Shown: positions 21,194 through 28,345 of the stretch, in pieces
How the letters are laid out: each line of letters starts with the position of its first letter
How positions within the stretch are numbered: the stretch's first letter is position 1
Virus record (IMG/VR): IMGVR_UViG_3300032073_000146
Coordinates: 1-30,786 of that record
Origin: a virus
Length of the DNA stretch: 30,786 nt
Strand: one strand, 5' to 3'
Made by a program: the position numbers and the translations under genes
Notes under the pieces: model-generated
Databases searched by the model: none
What the model was told of the DNA's origin: nothing
The model's input: the letters and a program-made list of their open reading frames with translations, nothing else

Positions 21194-21751
21194 CTTTATA
21201 TCTCTCCCGGAGTCTCCTCGCTTGCTGTACATTATACTTCTTTTTGCGCTCGTCTCTGTCTTTTTGTGATTCTTGATCCAGTATATAGTCTGCAATAAGA
21301 TCTGTCTGTGTCTGTGCGTCAAGGGAAAGAAACCATTTTGGATGCTGTGACCAGTACCGAGAGATCCTGAGTGCTAGTCTGTCGAGATGGCCTGCTCTTC
21401 CGTAGAGGAAAAATTTGCTCTTTCATCGACCTCTTTCTCCGTCGGGATTTTCTGCGACATGAACGAGAGACATTTAACTCCCTGCTCATATATGACAGAC
21501 GGAGTTACTCCGATCTCGAGTAATCGATCAAGACAATTATAGCCGTAGTCTGTAGCACTATGACGTACAGGTCTATATTTTGGTAATCTAGCCAAATGAT
21601 CAACACACACACCTATTGCACCCGCGCAAAGACGAGCTAATTGTGCATTGTCTGACTCCGAACTCCAAAGAGAAACGAACTCAAAACATGCAGCGAGGGA
21701 AGGAGAGGAGATCTCCGTCTCCCCTCCCAATTGTTTTATACTTATCTTCAT
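21186..21751 (-). CDS. Tail assembly chaperone, frameshift product (GT-type)
   Basis: A -1 shift at the slippery site 21416-21410 joins the first 114 residues of the upstream frame to 74 residues of the -1 frame, making a 188-residue fusion. The junction reads ERANF-FLYGRAGHLD. The extension has HPKWFLSL and a basic helical tail (DRDERKKKYN, ARRLRERYKDG) and ends at 21186, eight bases into the next gene. It has no start codon or ribosome site of its own. Gene order (tail tube, chaperones, tape measure) is the classic lambda G/GT layout. The long product would bind the tape measure and tail tube protein. Confidence 0.85.
21374..21751 (-). CDS. Tail assembly chaperone, short form (G-type)
   Basis: The 125-residue zero-frame product starts MKISIKQLGG after GGAGACTACTACA. 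It is helical with several cysteines and ends shortly after the slippery site (NFSSTEEQAISTD). It follows the major tail protein and is the more abundant of the two chaperone forms in known phages. It helps guide tail tube assembly around the tape measure and is normally absent from the virion. Confidence 0.85.
   Translation of the reverse strand: MKISIKQLGGETEISSPSLAACFEFVSLWSSESDNAQLARLCAGAIGVCVDHLARLPKYRPVRHSATDYGYNCLDRLLEIGVTPSVIYEQGVKCLSFMSQKIPTEKEVDERANFSSTEEQAISTD
21410..21416 (-). other. Programmed -1 ribosomal slippery site A AAT TTT
   Basis: On the minus strand the heptamer A AAT TTT sits in the zero frame as X XXY YYZ, with GCA AAT TTT as codons. It lies 12 codons before the zero-frame stop and opens the 74-codon -1 frame. 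No obvious strong downstream stem was seen by eye. Established parallels are the lambda G/GT site and its relatives. Confidence 0.85.
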
Positions 21752-21774
21752 TGTAGTAGTCTCCTAAGTTATGC

Positions 21775-22275
21775 CTATGTATATGCTATTGCACCATAGC
21801 TGGTAAAGTTGATCGTAAATGAGCTAGGATCGCCTTCGGTGAATGAAGCAGTACATACACATTTTGTAAGTGTTGCTGTTGTTGCAGATGCATCTCCGAG
21901 AGCTGTCGCGTCTATTACGTACTCAAGAGATACACAGTAGAACTCAACAAAGGGAGTACCTGTTAATCCTGTGGAGATGTTACTCACATAGTGTCCTGTC
22001 TTGTTTACAAAATCAAGTATAGATCCTGCCTCTGCTCCGTCTGTAAATTGACGGAAGTATGCAGTAAATGATCCACTGGCTACAGGCTCATCGTCTCCTT
22101 TGCGAATCGTGCTGATCACTCCTCGATCTCGGATAACAGTCTGCGCGGCTTTCGGAGTATCAAATGTAAGATTCCCTTCTTCGTATGCGATGATAAGCTC
22201 AACAGGGGTTCCTGTTCCATCTTTTAAAGTTATGACACCGTCTCTTCGTGTCTTTGGTAGTGTAGAGTAGGCCAT
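21775..22275 (-). CDS. Major tail (tube) protein
   Basis: The 166-residue beta-rich protein starts MAYSTLPKTR after AGGAGCATATC. It has the alternating strand pattern of tail tube proteins: TRRDGVITLKDGTG at the N-terminus, GDDEPVASGSFTAYFRQFTD in the middle, and a C-terminal strand set ending INFTSYGAIAYT. Its location directly upstream of the chaperone pair and tape measure is the best support. It would polymerise into hexameric rings to form the tail tube. Confidence 0.82.
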   Translation of the reverse strand: MAYSTLPKTRRDGVITLKDGTGTPVELIIAYEEGNLTFDTPKAAQTVIRDRGVISTIRKGDDEPVASGSFTAYFRQFTDGAEAGSILDFVNKTGHYVSNISTGLTGTPFVEFYCVSLEYVIDATALGDASATTATLTKCVCTASFTEGDPSSFTINFTSYGAIAYT

Positions 22276-22287
22276 GATATGCTCCTG

Positions 22288-22719
22288 TTATGATAGTGAT
22301 ATAGTGTGCAGAGCCTGTAGCTCTATTTCTGAAATAAGATACTCTTGTGAGTCTGGGGTTCTCCGGGTTGCTCGTACGAAACGAATCTCTATACCCTTTG
22401 AAAAGTTGCGATCCATTACTGCAGCAATGATCAATTGCTCTTTATCCAGAGCATTACCATAGTCTAGTATTAGATCGTGAGGTCTGAGGCGATATGCATA
22501 TTTAATCCGGACAGTAGTATTAGCATAGAGTCCGACTGGGATCCTTTGCCTCTCGTTGGTTTGCGATGTTGTCGATACCTCAACAGCAAAACCAAGGTGC
22601 GCAATTGTGTTTTGCGTCCGTCCGAACAGCTCCGGAAGTTGTCGGACTTCTCGGAATCCACTCAAGCCGGCGACCTTTGTAGCGATCGCCCTTTGTAACT
22701 CTTTGACAGATACAGACAT
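22288..22719 (-). CDS. Tail terminator-like protein
   Basis: The 143-residue protein starts MSVSVKELQRAI, with an N-terminal helix and then strand-rich sequence (RIKYAYRLRP, YLISEIELQALH). Its place just upstream of the tail tube gene is where siphoviruses encode the tail terminator or connector. The stop of the preceding gene and this start share TGATG. The assignment is by position and size only. Confidence 0.65.
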   Translation of the reverse strand: MSVSVKELQRAIATKVAGLSGFREVRQLPELFGRTQNTIAHLGFAVEVSTTSQTNERQRIPVGLYANTTVRIKYAYRLRPHDLILDYGNALDKEQLIIAAVMDRNFSKGIEIRFVRATRRTPDSQEYLISEIELQALHTISLS

Positions 22720-23486
22720 CAGTATCTCCGTCTCCGATAATACTGCCCCGGACGATTGAGGAAGATTGTAGGTTGCCCTCTCGTGCGCTTGTCGGGATCG
22801 TCTGCTTCTCCATCATGATCTTCATCGTAGATAAAATTCAATGAATCGAACTCATCACGATAGAGTTTATAATGCTCGTTTGCGAGGTCAAGGTATCGCC
22901 CATTTGACTGTCCGAGAGATGAGTGAAAGTCTCGGAAGATCAAGTATAGAGAGAGATGTCTGTGCGTCTCAAAGAATGCCTCCGGAGACATCATGAGATA
23001 CTCGTATCCCATCCCTCTATTTCTGATCCGTCTCAGTATTTGATACCATGCATCATCTATATATTGCTGATACGATGTCAAAGACGAAGGACGCACATTC
23101 TCGAGATCCGAATATGTTGCCGTCAGATCAATGTCTGAGACAACAGGATAGAGTCTGCGTCTGACAAGTGCAGCCATTCTACGGAAGAGAAACTCCTCTC
23201 CTCCGATCGTGACCGTCCACTCCTGCACATATCCCTCTCCGAGAGCCTCTGTACTAGACAGCTGTTCTGCTGTGTGCGCATAGGACACAGTCCCACCTAA
23301 CGAGATTGTTGCAGTTGCTCCTGTGAGCAAGTCTGTCCCTGTTGGCTTTGTGAGAGTGTATGTTGCTGCAGTCGGTACGAGTTGCGCATTGTCTCGATAG
23401 AGTTTGATCTCAGTAGTCTGAGCCTTTTCTCTTTCGAGCAATTCAATCGCTCGTATCTGTGCTGCGTATGGAGTAGACGATGACAT
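22719..23486 (-). CDS. Head-tail connector/adaptor-like protein
   Basis: The 255-residue protein has a beta-rich N-terminal half (about 20-115: strands around ATYTLTKPTGT and YVQEWTVTIGGEEFLF) and a helical C-terminal half (about 125-220), ending in a basic tail RRRRY. The two-part layout fits a head-tail joining protein. The neighbours are a capsid-associated protein and the tail terminator. No known signature was recognised, so the role is by context. Confidence 0.6.
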   Translation of the reverse strand: MSSSTPYAAQIRAIELLEREKAQTTEIKLYRDNAQLVPTAATYTLTKPTGTDLLTGATATISLGGTVSYAHTAEQLSSTEALGEGYVQEWTVTIGGEEFLFRRMAALVRRRLYPVVSDIDLTATYSDLENVRPSSLTSYQQYIDDAWYQILRRIRNRGMGYEYLMMSPEAFFETHRHLSLYLIFRDFHSSLGQSNGRYLDLANEHYKLYRDEFDSLNFIYDEDHDGEADDPDKRTRGQPTIFLNRPGQYYRRRRY

Positions 23487-23492
23487 CTGCTA

Positions 23493-23819
23493 TTATCCTT
23501 TGATTACATCCCACCACGCAGTTGCAGTAGAGACACAGAGAACAGCTTGTCCTGCTGTAAGAGTTGCGATTGTATTCCCGTCTGCATCCTTTACGACTAC
23601 ATTATGAGTTGAGGAGGATCGGCTCTTGATCCAAAAAGAAGCCCCGTCTTTGTACGCAGGTAGGATACAATCAAGAGCACCTGTAGCATTTTTCAGCAGT
23701 TGATATTGTGCGTCCTTGTAGGTCAAAGTCTTATTGACTGTGATCGTCTCAGGATTTACTGATCCCGGTTGCACGATGTGACGAGGGATTTTAAATTCTG
23801 CTTTGTCTGAGAATGCCAT
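23493..23819 (-). CDS. Small beta-rich virion protein
   Basis: The 108-residue protein starts MAFSDKAEFKIP and is beta-rich (TITVNKTLTYKDAQYQLL, then GTALDCILPAYKDGASFWIK-type strands and HNVVVKDADGNTIATL). The C-terminal part resembles small capsid decoration or fibre-tip domains seen in phage virion proteins. GGAGCTAATC precedes the ATG. It lies downstream of the capsid, where decoration or connector proteins are typical. Not confirmed. Confidence 0.6.
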   Translation of the reverse strand: MAFSDKAEFKIPRHIVQPGSVNPETITVNKTLTYKDAQYQLLKNATGALDCILPAYKDGASFWIKSRSSSTHNVVVKDADGNTIATLTAGQAVLCVSTATAWWDVIKG

Positions 23820-23821
23820 GA

Positions 23822-23959
23822 TTAGCTCCGTTTCTTTTGTTCTGCGCGGGTGATATGTTTTACAACTATGCTCCGCGCCTTGTGGTGAGAGATGTTTTCT
23901 TGTTTAGAGATTCGTGCAGCCATTCGATCTACTGCGTCTCTTTTGCTGTTAGTACTCAT
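23822..23959 (-). CDS. 45-residue basic head-region protein
   Basis: The ATG at 23959 follows GGGAGACTAGCGT and encodes 45 residues starting MSTNSKRDAV, all helical and basic (RMAARISKQE, HHKARSIVVK, EQKKRS). The gene overlaps the previous one by 11 bases and ends two bases before the next. Composition suggests DNA or RNA binding or an internal head peptide. No family recognised. Confidence 0.65.
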   Translation of the reverse strand: MSTNSKRDAVDRMAARISKQENISHHKARSIVVKHITRAEQKKRS

Positions 23960-24608
23960 ACGCTAGTCTCCCGAGCTTCTCTACTCGTGCGATTGCTGCT
24001 TTTGTGTTTTTGAGTTCGGTCTGCTTTGTCTTGAGTCTATTCGCGATCTCTGGGATGTGCTGATCTCTTTCGAGTCTGCTCATTGCGCGATTCATCGAGA
24101 TCAGTCTGAGGGCTGCGATCTGCGGATGAGGAGGATTTAGCACTCCGCTCTTCATGATCTCGATTCTCCACTGATCGAAAGAGTCTGCATCAAAATGCTC
24201 TATAACTCTTCGTCCGACCTTCTCAAGTCTTATCCATTTGGACGTATGATAATTCCCTTTGTGCGCAGGGTATACGCGGATATAGTCATGCTTAATTGGG
24301 TCGATGATTGTCCAACCCTGATCCAATAAGTTTGTTCTCATGATAGAGGAGTCGATCCTGCTTCCGACTGCTCTTGTCCCATTGACTCCGGGGACTTCGT
24401 GGATCGAAGAAAGCACAGGAAGGAGCATAGGAGTCTTTTGTTTTTTTCGTTTGCCCTCCTCTGTCATGCTGTACCCCTCTATCATTTTGAGCTCCCAGTT
24501 TTCTGGGTTGTGTGCGAAGAAAAAACGACTGTTCGCCTTCTTCGGTATTCTTGTCTGTACCTCGGTCTTTTGCTCCCAAGGTTGAGCATATCTGCTGTAG
24601 TCTGTCAT
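23949..24608 (-). CDS. Hypothetical protein after the capsid gene
   Basis: The 219-residue protein starts MTDYSRYAQP after GGAGACTACTACA. It has a mixed N-terminal part (RFFFAHNPENWELKMIEGYS, about 28-47) with a strand-turn pattern, a middle with WTIIDPIKHDYIRVYPAHKG (about 99-118), and a helical coiled-coil end (about 165-219). It resembles no family I can name. From memory, proteins of this size and position appear in marine siphovirus genomes after the major capsid. Its start lies just below the capsid terminator, so it depends on readthrough. Confidence 0.75.
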   Translation of the reverse strand: MTDYSRYAQPWEQKTEVQTRIPKKANSRFFFAHNPENWELKMIEGYSMTEEGKRKKQKTPMLLPVLSSIHEVPGVNGTRAVGSRIDSSIMRTNLLDQGWTIIDPIKHDYIRVYPAHKGNYHTSKWIRLEKVGRRVIEHFDADSFDQWRIEIMKSGVLNPPHPQIAALRLISMNRAMSRLERDQHIPEIANRLKTKQTELKNTKAAIARVEKLGRLAYEY

Positions 24609-24626
24609 TGTAGTAGTCTCCTGTTT

Positions 24627-24687
24627 AAAAAAAGAGTCGGGAGACCGCAGAGCCGGAGACTACAAGAAAGTCCTGCAGCCTCCCGAC
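24627..24687 (-). terminator. Terminator after capsid gene with leader-complementary loop
   Basis: On the minus strand GTCGGGAG (24687-24680) pairs with CTCCCGAC (24643-24636), and CTGCAG/CTGCGG segments inside can extend the stem. TCTTTTTTT follows (T-tract 24633-24627). The loop contains CTTGTAGTCTCC (24666-24655), complementary to the GGAGACTACAA leader found before many genes, including the one starting 28 bases further on. It sits 9 bases after the capsid stop, so capsid transcripts mostly end here and the tail genes get readthrough. Confidence 0.82.
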
Positions 24688-24695
24688 AAAGCGAT

Positions 24696-25664
24696 CTATC
24701 GTTTGGATAGCAATTTTACTCCGCGAGCATCTTCGATGATCCCGAGGCCTAAATATGCATGGCCGCAGATGAAAGTGCTTGCACTCATCGGACGACGATC
24801 AAATTCGACGACAACCTTACCCATAGACATAAGATCTGCTGATCCTTGTACACCTGCAGGAATGCCGTCTACATATCCGAGAGCCATCGGAGAGATAACA
24901 AAATTATCATATCCTGAAGAAGCATTCTCGTTTACGTGTGCGCTTCTGTATACGTCTACACCGAAGAGATTACCTGCGTAATTCTCTCCCTTGGCAGAGA
25001 GCATATCCATAGAGGATTGCATACGACTAACTGCATTTCCGGTCTCGTTGCGGAGAGAGTCTTGGAGTTCAGTCAAAGCTTTAGGTGCGAGAACTGCAGC
25101 ATATGGCCCCGGAGCACCAGAACCAGAAGACGCTTGCTCAAGAGCAAAGATGGCATCAAAGAAGTCGTCTACAGAGAGAGTTGTAGTGTTGAGGCCCGCT
25201 GTAGTACCGAAAGACGCTGCAGCTGCTCCTGTGAGCTCTGCAAAACGAGTCTCGTAACTTCCTGCGATACTTTGAGCGATACGGAAAGGATCGATATCAG
25301 ATCCACCGAATCCGGTCATAGAGGCAAGATCGTCCATCTCGTAAATGATGAATTGTCTAGCGGCTACAAGATCTGCGCTGTTAATTGTCAATGCTGTAGT
25401 GTTACTTGATTCGTCTGAATTTTCAGAGGTGGCTGCAGCCATAGAATCGTAGCCGTCAAGGCCTGCAAGACGTACGCGGACTGTATCTGATCCGCTGCCG
25501 TTAATGCTTCCTTGATAGCTTAGAAGGGCGGTATTGCGAAGGTTGGCATTGTCTCTCAAGAGGAGATTTATCTCCTGAGAGATCATTGCAGAGAGACGTA
25601 ATTTATCGACTAGTCCACCTGATAAAGCGACATTGTCAAACGTAATTGGCTTAGTTGTGGCCAT
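24696..25664 (-). CDS. Major capsid protein (HK97 fold)
   Basis: The 322-residue protein starts MATTKPITFD after CAGGAGCCAGTC. It has an N-terminal helix (LVDKLRLSAMISQEINLLLR), an Ala/Gly-rich middle, a spine helix region (FRIAQSIAGSYETRFAELTG), and a C-terminal segment (YDNFVISPMALGYVDGIPAG, FICGHAYLGLGIIEDARG) typical of HK97-fold capsids. It is alone between its own promoter and terminator, which fits the need for high expression. No prohead protease gene was seen, so the capsid may mature without cleavage. Confidence 0.9.
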   Translation of the reverse strand: MATTKPITFDNVALSGGLVDKLRLSAMISQEINLLLRDNANLRNTALLSYQGSINGSGSDTVRVRLAGLDGYDSMAAATSENSDESSNTTALTINSADLVAARQFIIYEMDDLASMTGFGGSDIDPFRIAQSIAGSYETRFAELTGAAAASFGTTAGLNTTTLSVDDFFDAIFALEQASSGSGAPGPYAAVLAPKALTELQDSLRNETGNAVSRMQSSMDMLSAKGENYAGNLFGVDVYRSAHVNENASSGYDNFVISPMALGYVDGIPAGVQGSADLMSMGKVVVEFDRRPMSASTFICGHAYLGLGIIEDARGVKLLSKR

Positions 25665-25716
25665 GACTGGCTCCTGTTCGTTAGGGTTTGGTGAGTGCTG
25701 ATGGGCTGCTCTGCTG

Positions 25717-25746
25717 TTGACCGGTGCGACCGTACCCTGCTATATT
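25717..25746 (+). promoter_or_regulatory. Rightward promoter for the 67-residue gene
   Basis: TTGACC (25717-25722), an 18-base spacer and TATATT (25741-25746) lie 37 bases before the ATG at 25783. The predicted start is near 25753. It overlaps the leftward capsid promoter, so the two transcripts would be divergent and overlapping. Confidence 0.6.
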
Positions 25747-25753
25747 CTCTCTT

Positions 25754-25780
25754 AGTATAGCATAAAAAAGGAGTGTGCAA
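25754..25780 (-). promoter_or_regulatory. Leftward capsid promoter (extended -10)
   Basis: TGCTATACT (25762-25754) is an extended -10 with one mismatch to TATAAT. TTGCAC (25780-25775) lies 15 bases upstream; the short spacer is compensated by the TGn element. The sequence TTGTTGCACA (25783-25774) is identical to that at the packaging promoter (3746-3737), which suggests one class of late promoter. About 90 bases separate the predicted start from the capsid ATG. Confidence 0.6.
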
Positions 25781-25782
25781 CA

Positions 25783-25986
25783 ATGATCGATATTTTTGCT
25801 CGTTGGGTAGACGGAAAATTAGTCTGTGAGCCAAAGAAAAGACGAGGAATGACGAAGGGAGAGTATCTGCGCGCTGTCTATGCATGCGAACAAATGAACA
25901 AGCAAGACGAAAAAAAACCCGACCGGACAGAATCCGATCGGGCTAAGAGTCACAGCACGAGAGCGATTAGTGCCAGTACCAAATGA
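25783..25986 (+). CDS. Small plus-strand protein between fibre and capsid genes
   Basis: The 67-residue protein starts MIDIFARWVDG after AAAAAAGGAGTGTGCAACA and has its own promoter. It is basic, with RGMTKGEYLRAVYACEQMN as a likely helix. Its last third overlaps the terminator of the fibre gene (25910-25942) and the last 20 bases of that gene. The C-terminal residues may therefore be a by-product of convergent packing. No family recognised. Confidence 0.6.
   Translation: MIDIFARWVDGKLVCEPKKRRGMTKGEYLRAVYACEQMNKQDEKKPDRTESDRAKSHSTRAISASTK
25910..25942 (-). terminator. Terminator of the decapeptide-repeat fibre gene
   Basis: On the minus strand CCCGATCGGA (25942-25933) and TCCGGTCGGG (25927-25918) form a 10-bp stem with one mismatch and a 5-base loop, followed by eight T (25917-25910). 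It is 24 bases past the fibre stop and within the plus-strand gene. Confidence 0.85.
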
Positions 25987-27694
25987 TGAGATTGTCTGCA
26001 TTCTCGAGAGCAGCACCGAATGTCAAGCGCGCTTTTGAGTTTGCTCCTCCGTTGCCAGAGACGGAGAATTCATCGTTGTCTGATGCGGTATCACCGAGAG
26101 CAGTCATATTCTTGAGAGCCAAACCATTTTTAAATACAAGGATTGCTTTTGTCTCGTTGGTTCCGAGAGTCTGGAGGAGATCGATTGTAGTGGTAGATCC
26201 GCCTGAGATCGCTTTTGCTTCTTGAGCAAATGTGATTCCCAATTTACCAGCAGTAACAGATCCGTCTGCGAGTTTGTCGGAAGTGACAGAAGTACCTGCG
26301 AGAGCAGTTGTACCAACAGCACCAGAGGCAATCTTTGCAGAGGTTACTGCAGCAGATGCGATCTTGTTTTGAGTTACTGCATTAGAAGCAATCTTCGCTT
26401 CGATAACAGAGTTGGCTGCAAGCTCCGCAGAGTCTACAGAATCGTCTGCCATTTTTGCGTTAGTGATCGCATCGTCTGCAATCTTGTCTGTAGAGACAGC
26501 AGTACCTGCAATCTTTGCAGTCGTAATCGCAGAGTCTGCAATCTTCGCAGTAGATACGGCAGCGTTTGCGATCTTGGCTTGGATTACAGCATCGGCAGCA
26601 AGAGCAGCAGATCCGACAGAAGCATCGATCAACTCGGCAGCTCCGACAGAATCATCTGCCATCTTGGCGTTAGAGATTGCGTTGTCTGCAATCTTTGCGC
26701 CTGTAACGTTTGCGTCGACAATCTTTTGAGATGTGACAGAACCGTCTGCAAGTTTTGCTGTGCTCACTCCTCCATTTGCGATACTGATATCATCGCCCGC
26801 TTTCTGCAATCCTCCGGATACAGTTACAGATCCGAGACCGGTAAATCTTTGGAAGGAAATATTTGTATTTCCAAGAGTGGGAGCAACATCATTAATACAA
26901 ACGAAACCAGCGTTATCGAAACTACCTTCGAGTGCGAAGAGAAACGCTCCGGGGAAGTCTGCTCCATTGTCCATGTCTGAAGATCGAGACATAGCAGATC
27001 CGCTACTTGTGTATACATATACACCATTCTCAGATTGTGTAGTCTGACCGAAGAGGAGAACACGATCACCTGCAGACATACTTACAGAATCTATGCTTGC
27101 AGGAATGTCTGTAATATCTACATTCGCAGAACTAGCTACCTTGACATTAGCCTTTACAGAGAGACCTGCAGCGACTGTATCGACATAGCTTTTATTCGCT
27201 GCGTCGTTTGCGTTTGCTGGTGTGCCTGTCTGAAGAGTACCACTTGAGAAATCGTATGTTGCAGTCAAGTCTAATTTTGACGCGTTGACGGCATCGGCTG
27301 CGATCTTGGCTGTGGTTACAGCGAGATCATTAATCTTTGCGGTTTCGACTGCGCTAGAAGCGAGTTTACCTGCAGAGACTGCTCCGTCTGCGATCTTGGC
27401 AGAGCTGACGGCAAGAGATGCGAGCTGACTTGTATCAACTGCACCGGCGGCAAGTTTTGCAGTAGTAACGGCAGCGTCTGCGAGTTTATCCGCTGTTACT
27501 GCTGTACCTGCGATCTTTGCGCTTGTTACTGCGTTGTCGTTGAGTGCTGCTGTCAATACTGCAGAGGCTCCGATCTTGGCAGATATAATCGCACCTGATG
27601 CGATCTTTACTGATGTGACGGAGTCTGATGCGAGTTTGGCTGCGACGATGGCTGAGTCAACTATCTGACCGCCTTTAATTTGTACTGATCCCAT
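25967..27694 (-). CDS. Fibre protein with perfect decapeptide repeats
   Basis: The 575-residue protein has two long blocks of ten-residue repeats of the type A-V-T-T-A-K-I-A-D-x: residues 11-140 (13 units) and 310-485 (about 18 units), with no insertion or deletion in either block. Between them is a beta domain (about 170-285) with ANKSYVDTVAAGLSVKANVK and FQRFTG, seen in phage tail fibres. A C-terminal domain ends FKNGLALKNM...LIIWYWH. AGGAGAATCTCAAC precedes the ATG. It has its own promoter and terminator and lies among head genes, so it may be a head fibre rather than a tail fibre. Confidence 0.85.
   Translation of the reverse strand: MGSVQIKGGQIVDSAIVAAKLASDSVTSVKIASGAIISAKIGASAVLTAALNDNAVTSAKIAGTAVTADKLADAAVTTAKLAAGAVDTSQLASLAVSSAKIADGAVSAGKLASSAVETAKINDLAVTTAKIAADAVNASKLDLTATYDFSSGTLQTGTPANANDAANKSYVDTVAAGLSVKANVKVASSANVDITDIPASIDSVSMSAGDRVLLFGQTTQSENGVYVYTSSGSAMSRSSDMDNGADFPGAFLFALEGSFDNAGFVCINDVAPTLGNTNISFQRFTGLGSVTVSGGLQKAGDDISIANGGVSTAKLADGSVTSQKIVDANVTGAKIADNAISNAKMADDSVGAAELIDASVGSAALAADAVIQAKIANAAVSTAKIADSAITTAKIAGTAVSTDKIADDAITNAKMADDSVDSAELAANSVIEAKIASNAVTQNKIASAAVTSAKIASGAVGTTALAGTSVTSDKLADGSVTAGKLGITFAQEAKAISGGSTTTIDLLQTLGTNETKAILVFKNGLALKNMTALGDTASDNDEFSVSGNGGANSKARLTFGAALENADNLIIWYWH
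26240..26764 (-). repeat. Decapeptide repeat block 2
   Basis: About eighteen 30-bp units encode ten-residue repeats (for example TTAKIAGTAV, TNAKMADDSV). DNA copies differ by point changes, but the 30-base period is kept. Such blocks probably form a repetitive trimeric shaft. Confidence 0.85.
27275..27664 (-). repeat. Decapeptide repeat block 1
   Basis: Thirteen 30-bp units encode residues 11-140 of the fibre (for example IADGAVSAGK, LASSAVETAK). Each unit ends in a K, except two ending A and Q. Period is exact through the block. Confidence 0.85.
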
Positions 27695-27721
27695 GTTGAG
27701 ATTCTCCTATATAGATTGATG

Positions 27722-27751
27722 ATTATACACGTGTTTGTAGTCTCCGGTAAA
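27722..27751 (-). promoter_or_regulatory. Internal leftward promoter before the fibre gene
   Basis: On the minus strand TTTACC (27751-27746), an 18-base spacer and a perfect TATAAT (27727-27722) precede the fibre gene. The spacer holds GGAGACTACAA (27745-27735), the usual ribosome leader of this phage, here without a gene directly after it. Confidence 0.55.
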
Positions 27752-27753
27752 AT

Positions 27754-28068
27754 CTAAATAATCTCTTCCATCACGATAATTATATTATCAGAGGAGGAGT
27801 TGCTCTCAAAGAAAAGAGACCGAGCTCTGTTTCGTCCTTTTCCAATTTTAAAAGTGAAAGATCCATTCTGTGCAACAGGAACAGCATGAGTTGTCAGGGC
27901 TTGTCCTTCTGTCTGTCCTTGTTGACCTACAAAAAATTTATGTGACTCGCTCAAAACCTTGACTTGATTACAGTCGTTTGGAATTTGTACTTCGACGCAC
28001 GTTGCTCCATTAATTGCGAATTTTTTTATTGCTGGGAACGTATCGAGCCCTCTATAATCTTGTGGCAT
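27754..28068 (-). CDS. Small beta-sandwich virion-type protein B (paralogue)
   Basis: The 104-residue protein starts MPQDYRGLDTFPAIKKF after AGGATATAAAC. It is clearly related to the protein at 28346-28654: both read (D)xRGL..(F/Y)PA...F, then I-P-x-x-C, then VxxxGxTxG-A, then KIGKGRNRARSLF versus RLGRGINRPSSVF, and end II.MEEII/IILEEM. It is beta-rich with no catalytic residues, and probably a virion attachment or fibre adaptor protein. It precedes the fibre gene. Confidence 0.75.
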   Translation of the reverse strand: MPQDYRGLDTFPAIKKFAINGATCVEVQIPNDCNQVKVLSESHKFFVGQQGQTEGQALTTHAVPVAQNGSFTFKIGKGRNRARSLFFESNSSSDNIIIVMEEII

Positions 28069-28077
28069 GTTTATATC

Positions 28078-28341
28078 CTATGTTTGTATTGAGTAGTCTA
28101 TCGTGAGATAGTCTCCTGTCACTGGGGTAAATCCTGTTACTTGGAAGGTCGTATTGTTGTACTCTGTAAACGTCTCGCCCTCCACTTGTCGGACTCCATT
28201 ATAGTACACTCGTAGAGATCCCGCTTTATAATTTTCGGGTACATTAAAAGACTGATTTTCTCCGTTACATTGAGACGAAAGATCGGCTTGTTTCATCTCG
28301 TCCACTCCTCCGGAATCGATAGAAAAAAGAAAGAAAGCCAT
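28078..28341 (-). CDS. Short fibre/appendage-type protein
   Basis: The 87-residue protein has DLSSQCNGENQSFNVPENYK followed by AGSLRVYYNGVRQ, TFTEYNNTTFQVTG and GDYLTIDYSIQT. This is a small beta domain (vNGVRQ...F.E) common at the ends of phage fibre or appendage proteins. I list the start at 28341, four bases after the previous stop. A second ATG at 28296 has a stronger ribosome site (GGAGGAG, eight bases) and would give 72 residues. It sits between the two paralogues. Confidence 0.75.
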   Translation of the reverse strand: MAFFLFSIDSGGVDEMKQADLSSQCNGENQSFNVPENYKAGSLRVYYNGVRQVEGETFTEYNNTTFQVTGFTPVTGDYLTIDYSIQT

Positions 28342-28345
28342 AGCA

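Noticed and set aside
26222-26980. Long plus-strand open frame antisense to the fibre gene (252 residues, Cys/Ser/Arg-rich)
   Set aside because: It is the periodic reverse complement of the decapeptide repeats; it has no ribosome site and low-complexity sequence.
26240-27664. CRISPR-like array with 30-base period
   Set aside because: The units are all coding, in frame and degenerate; there are no constant repeats separated by unique spacers.
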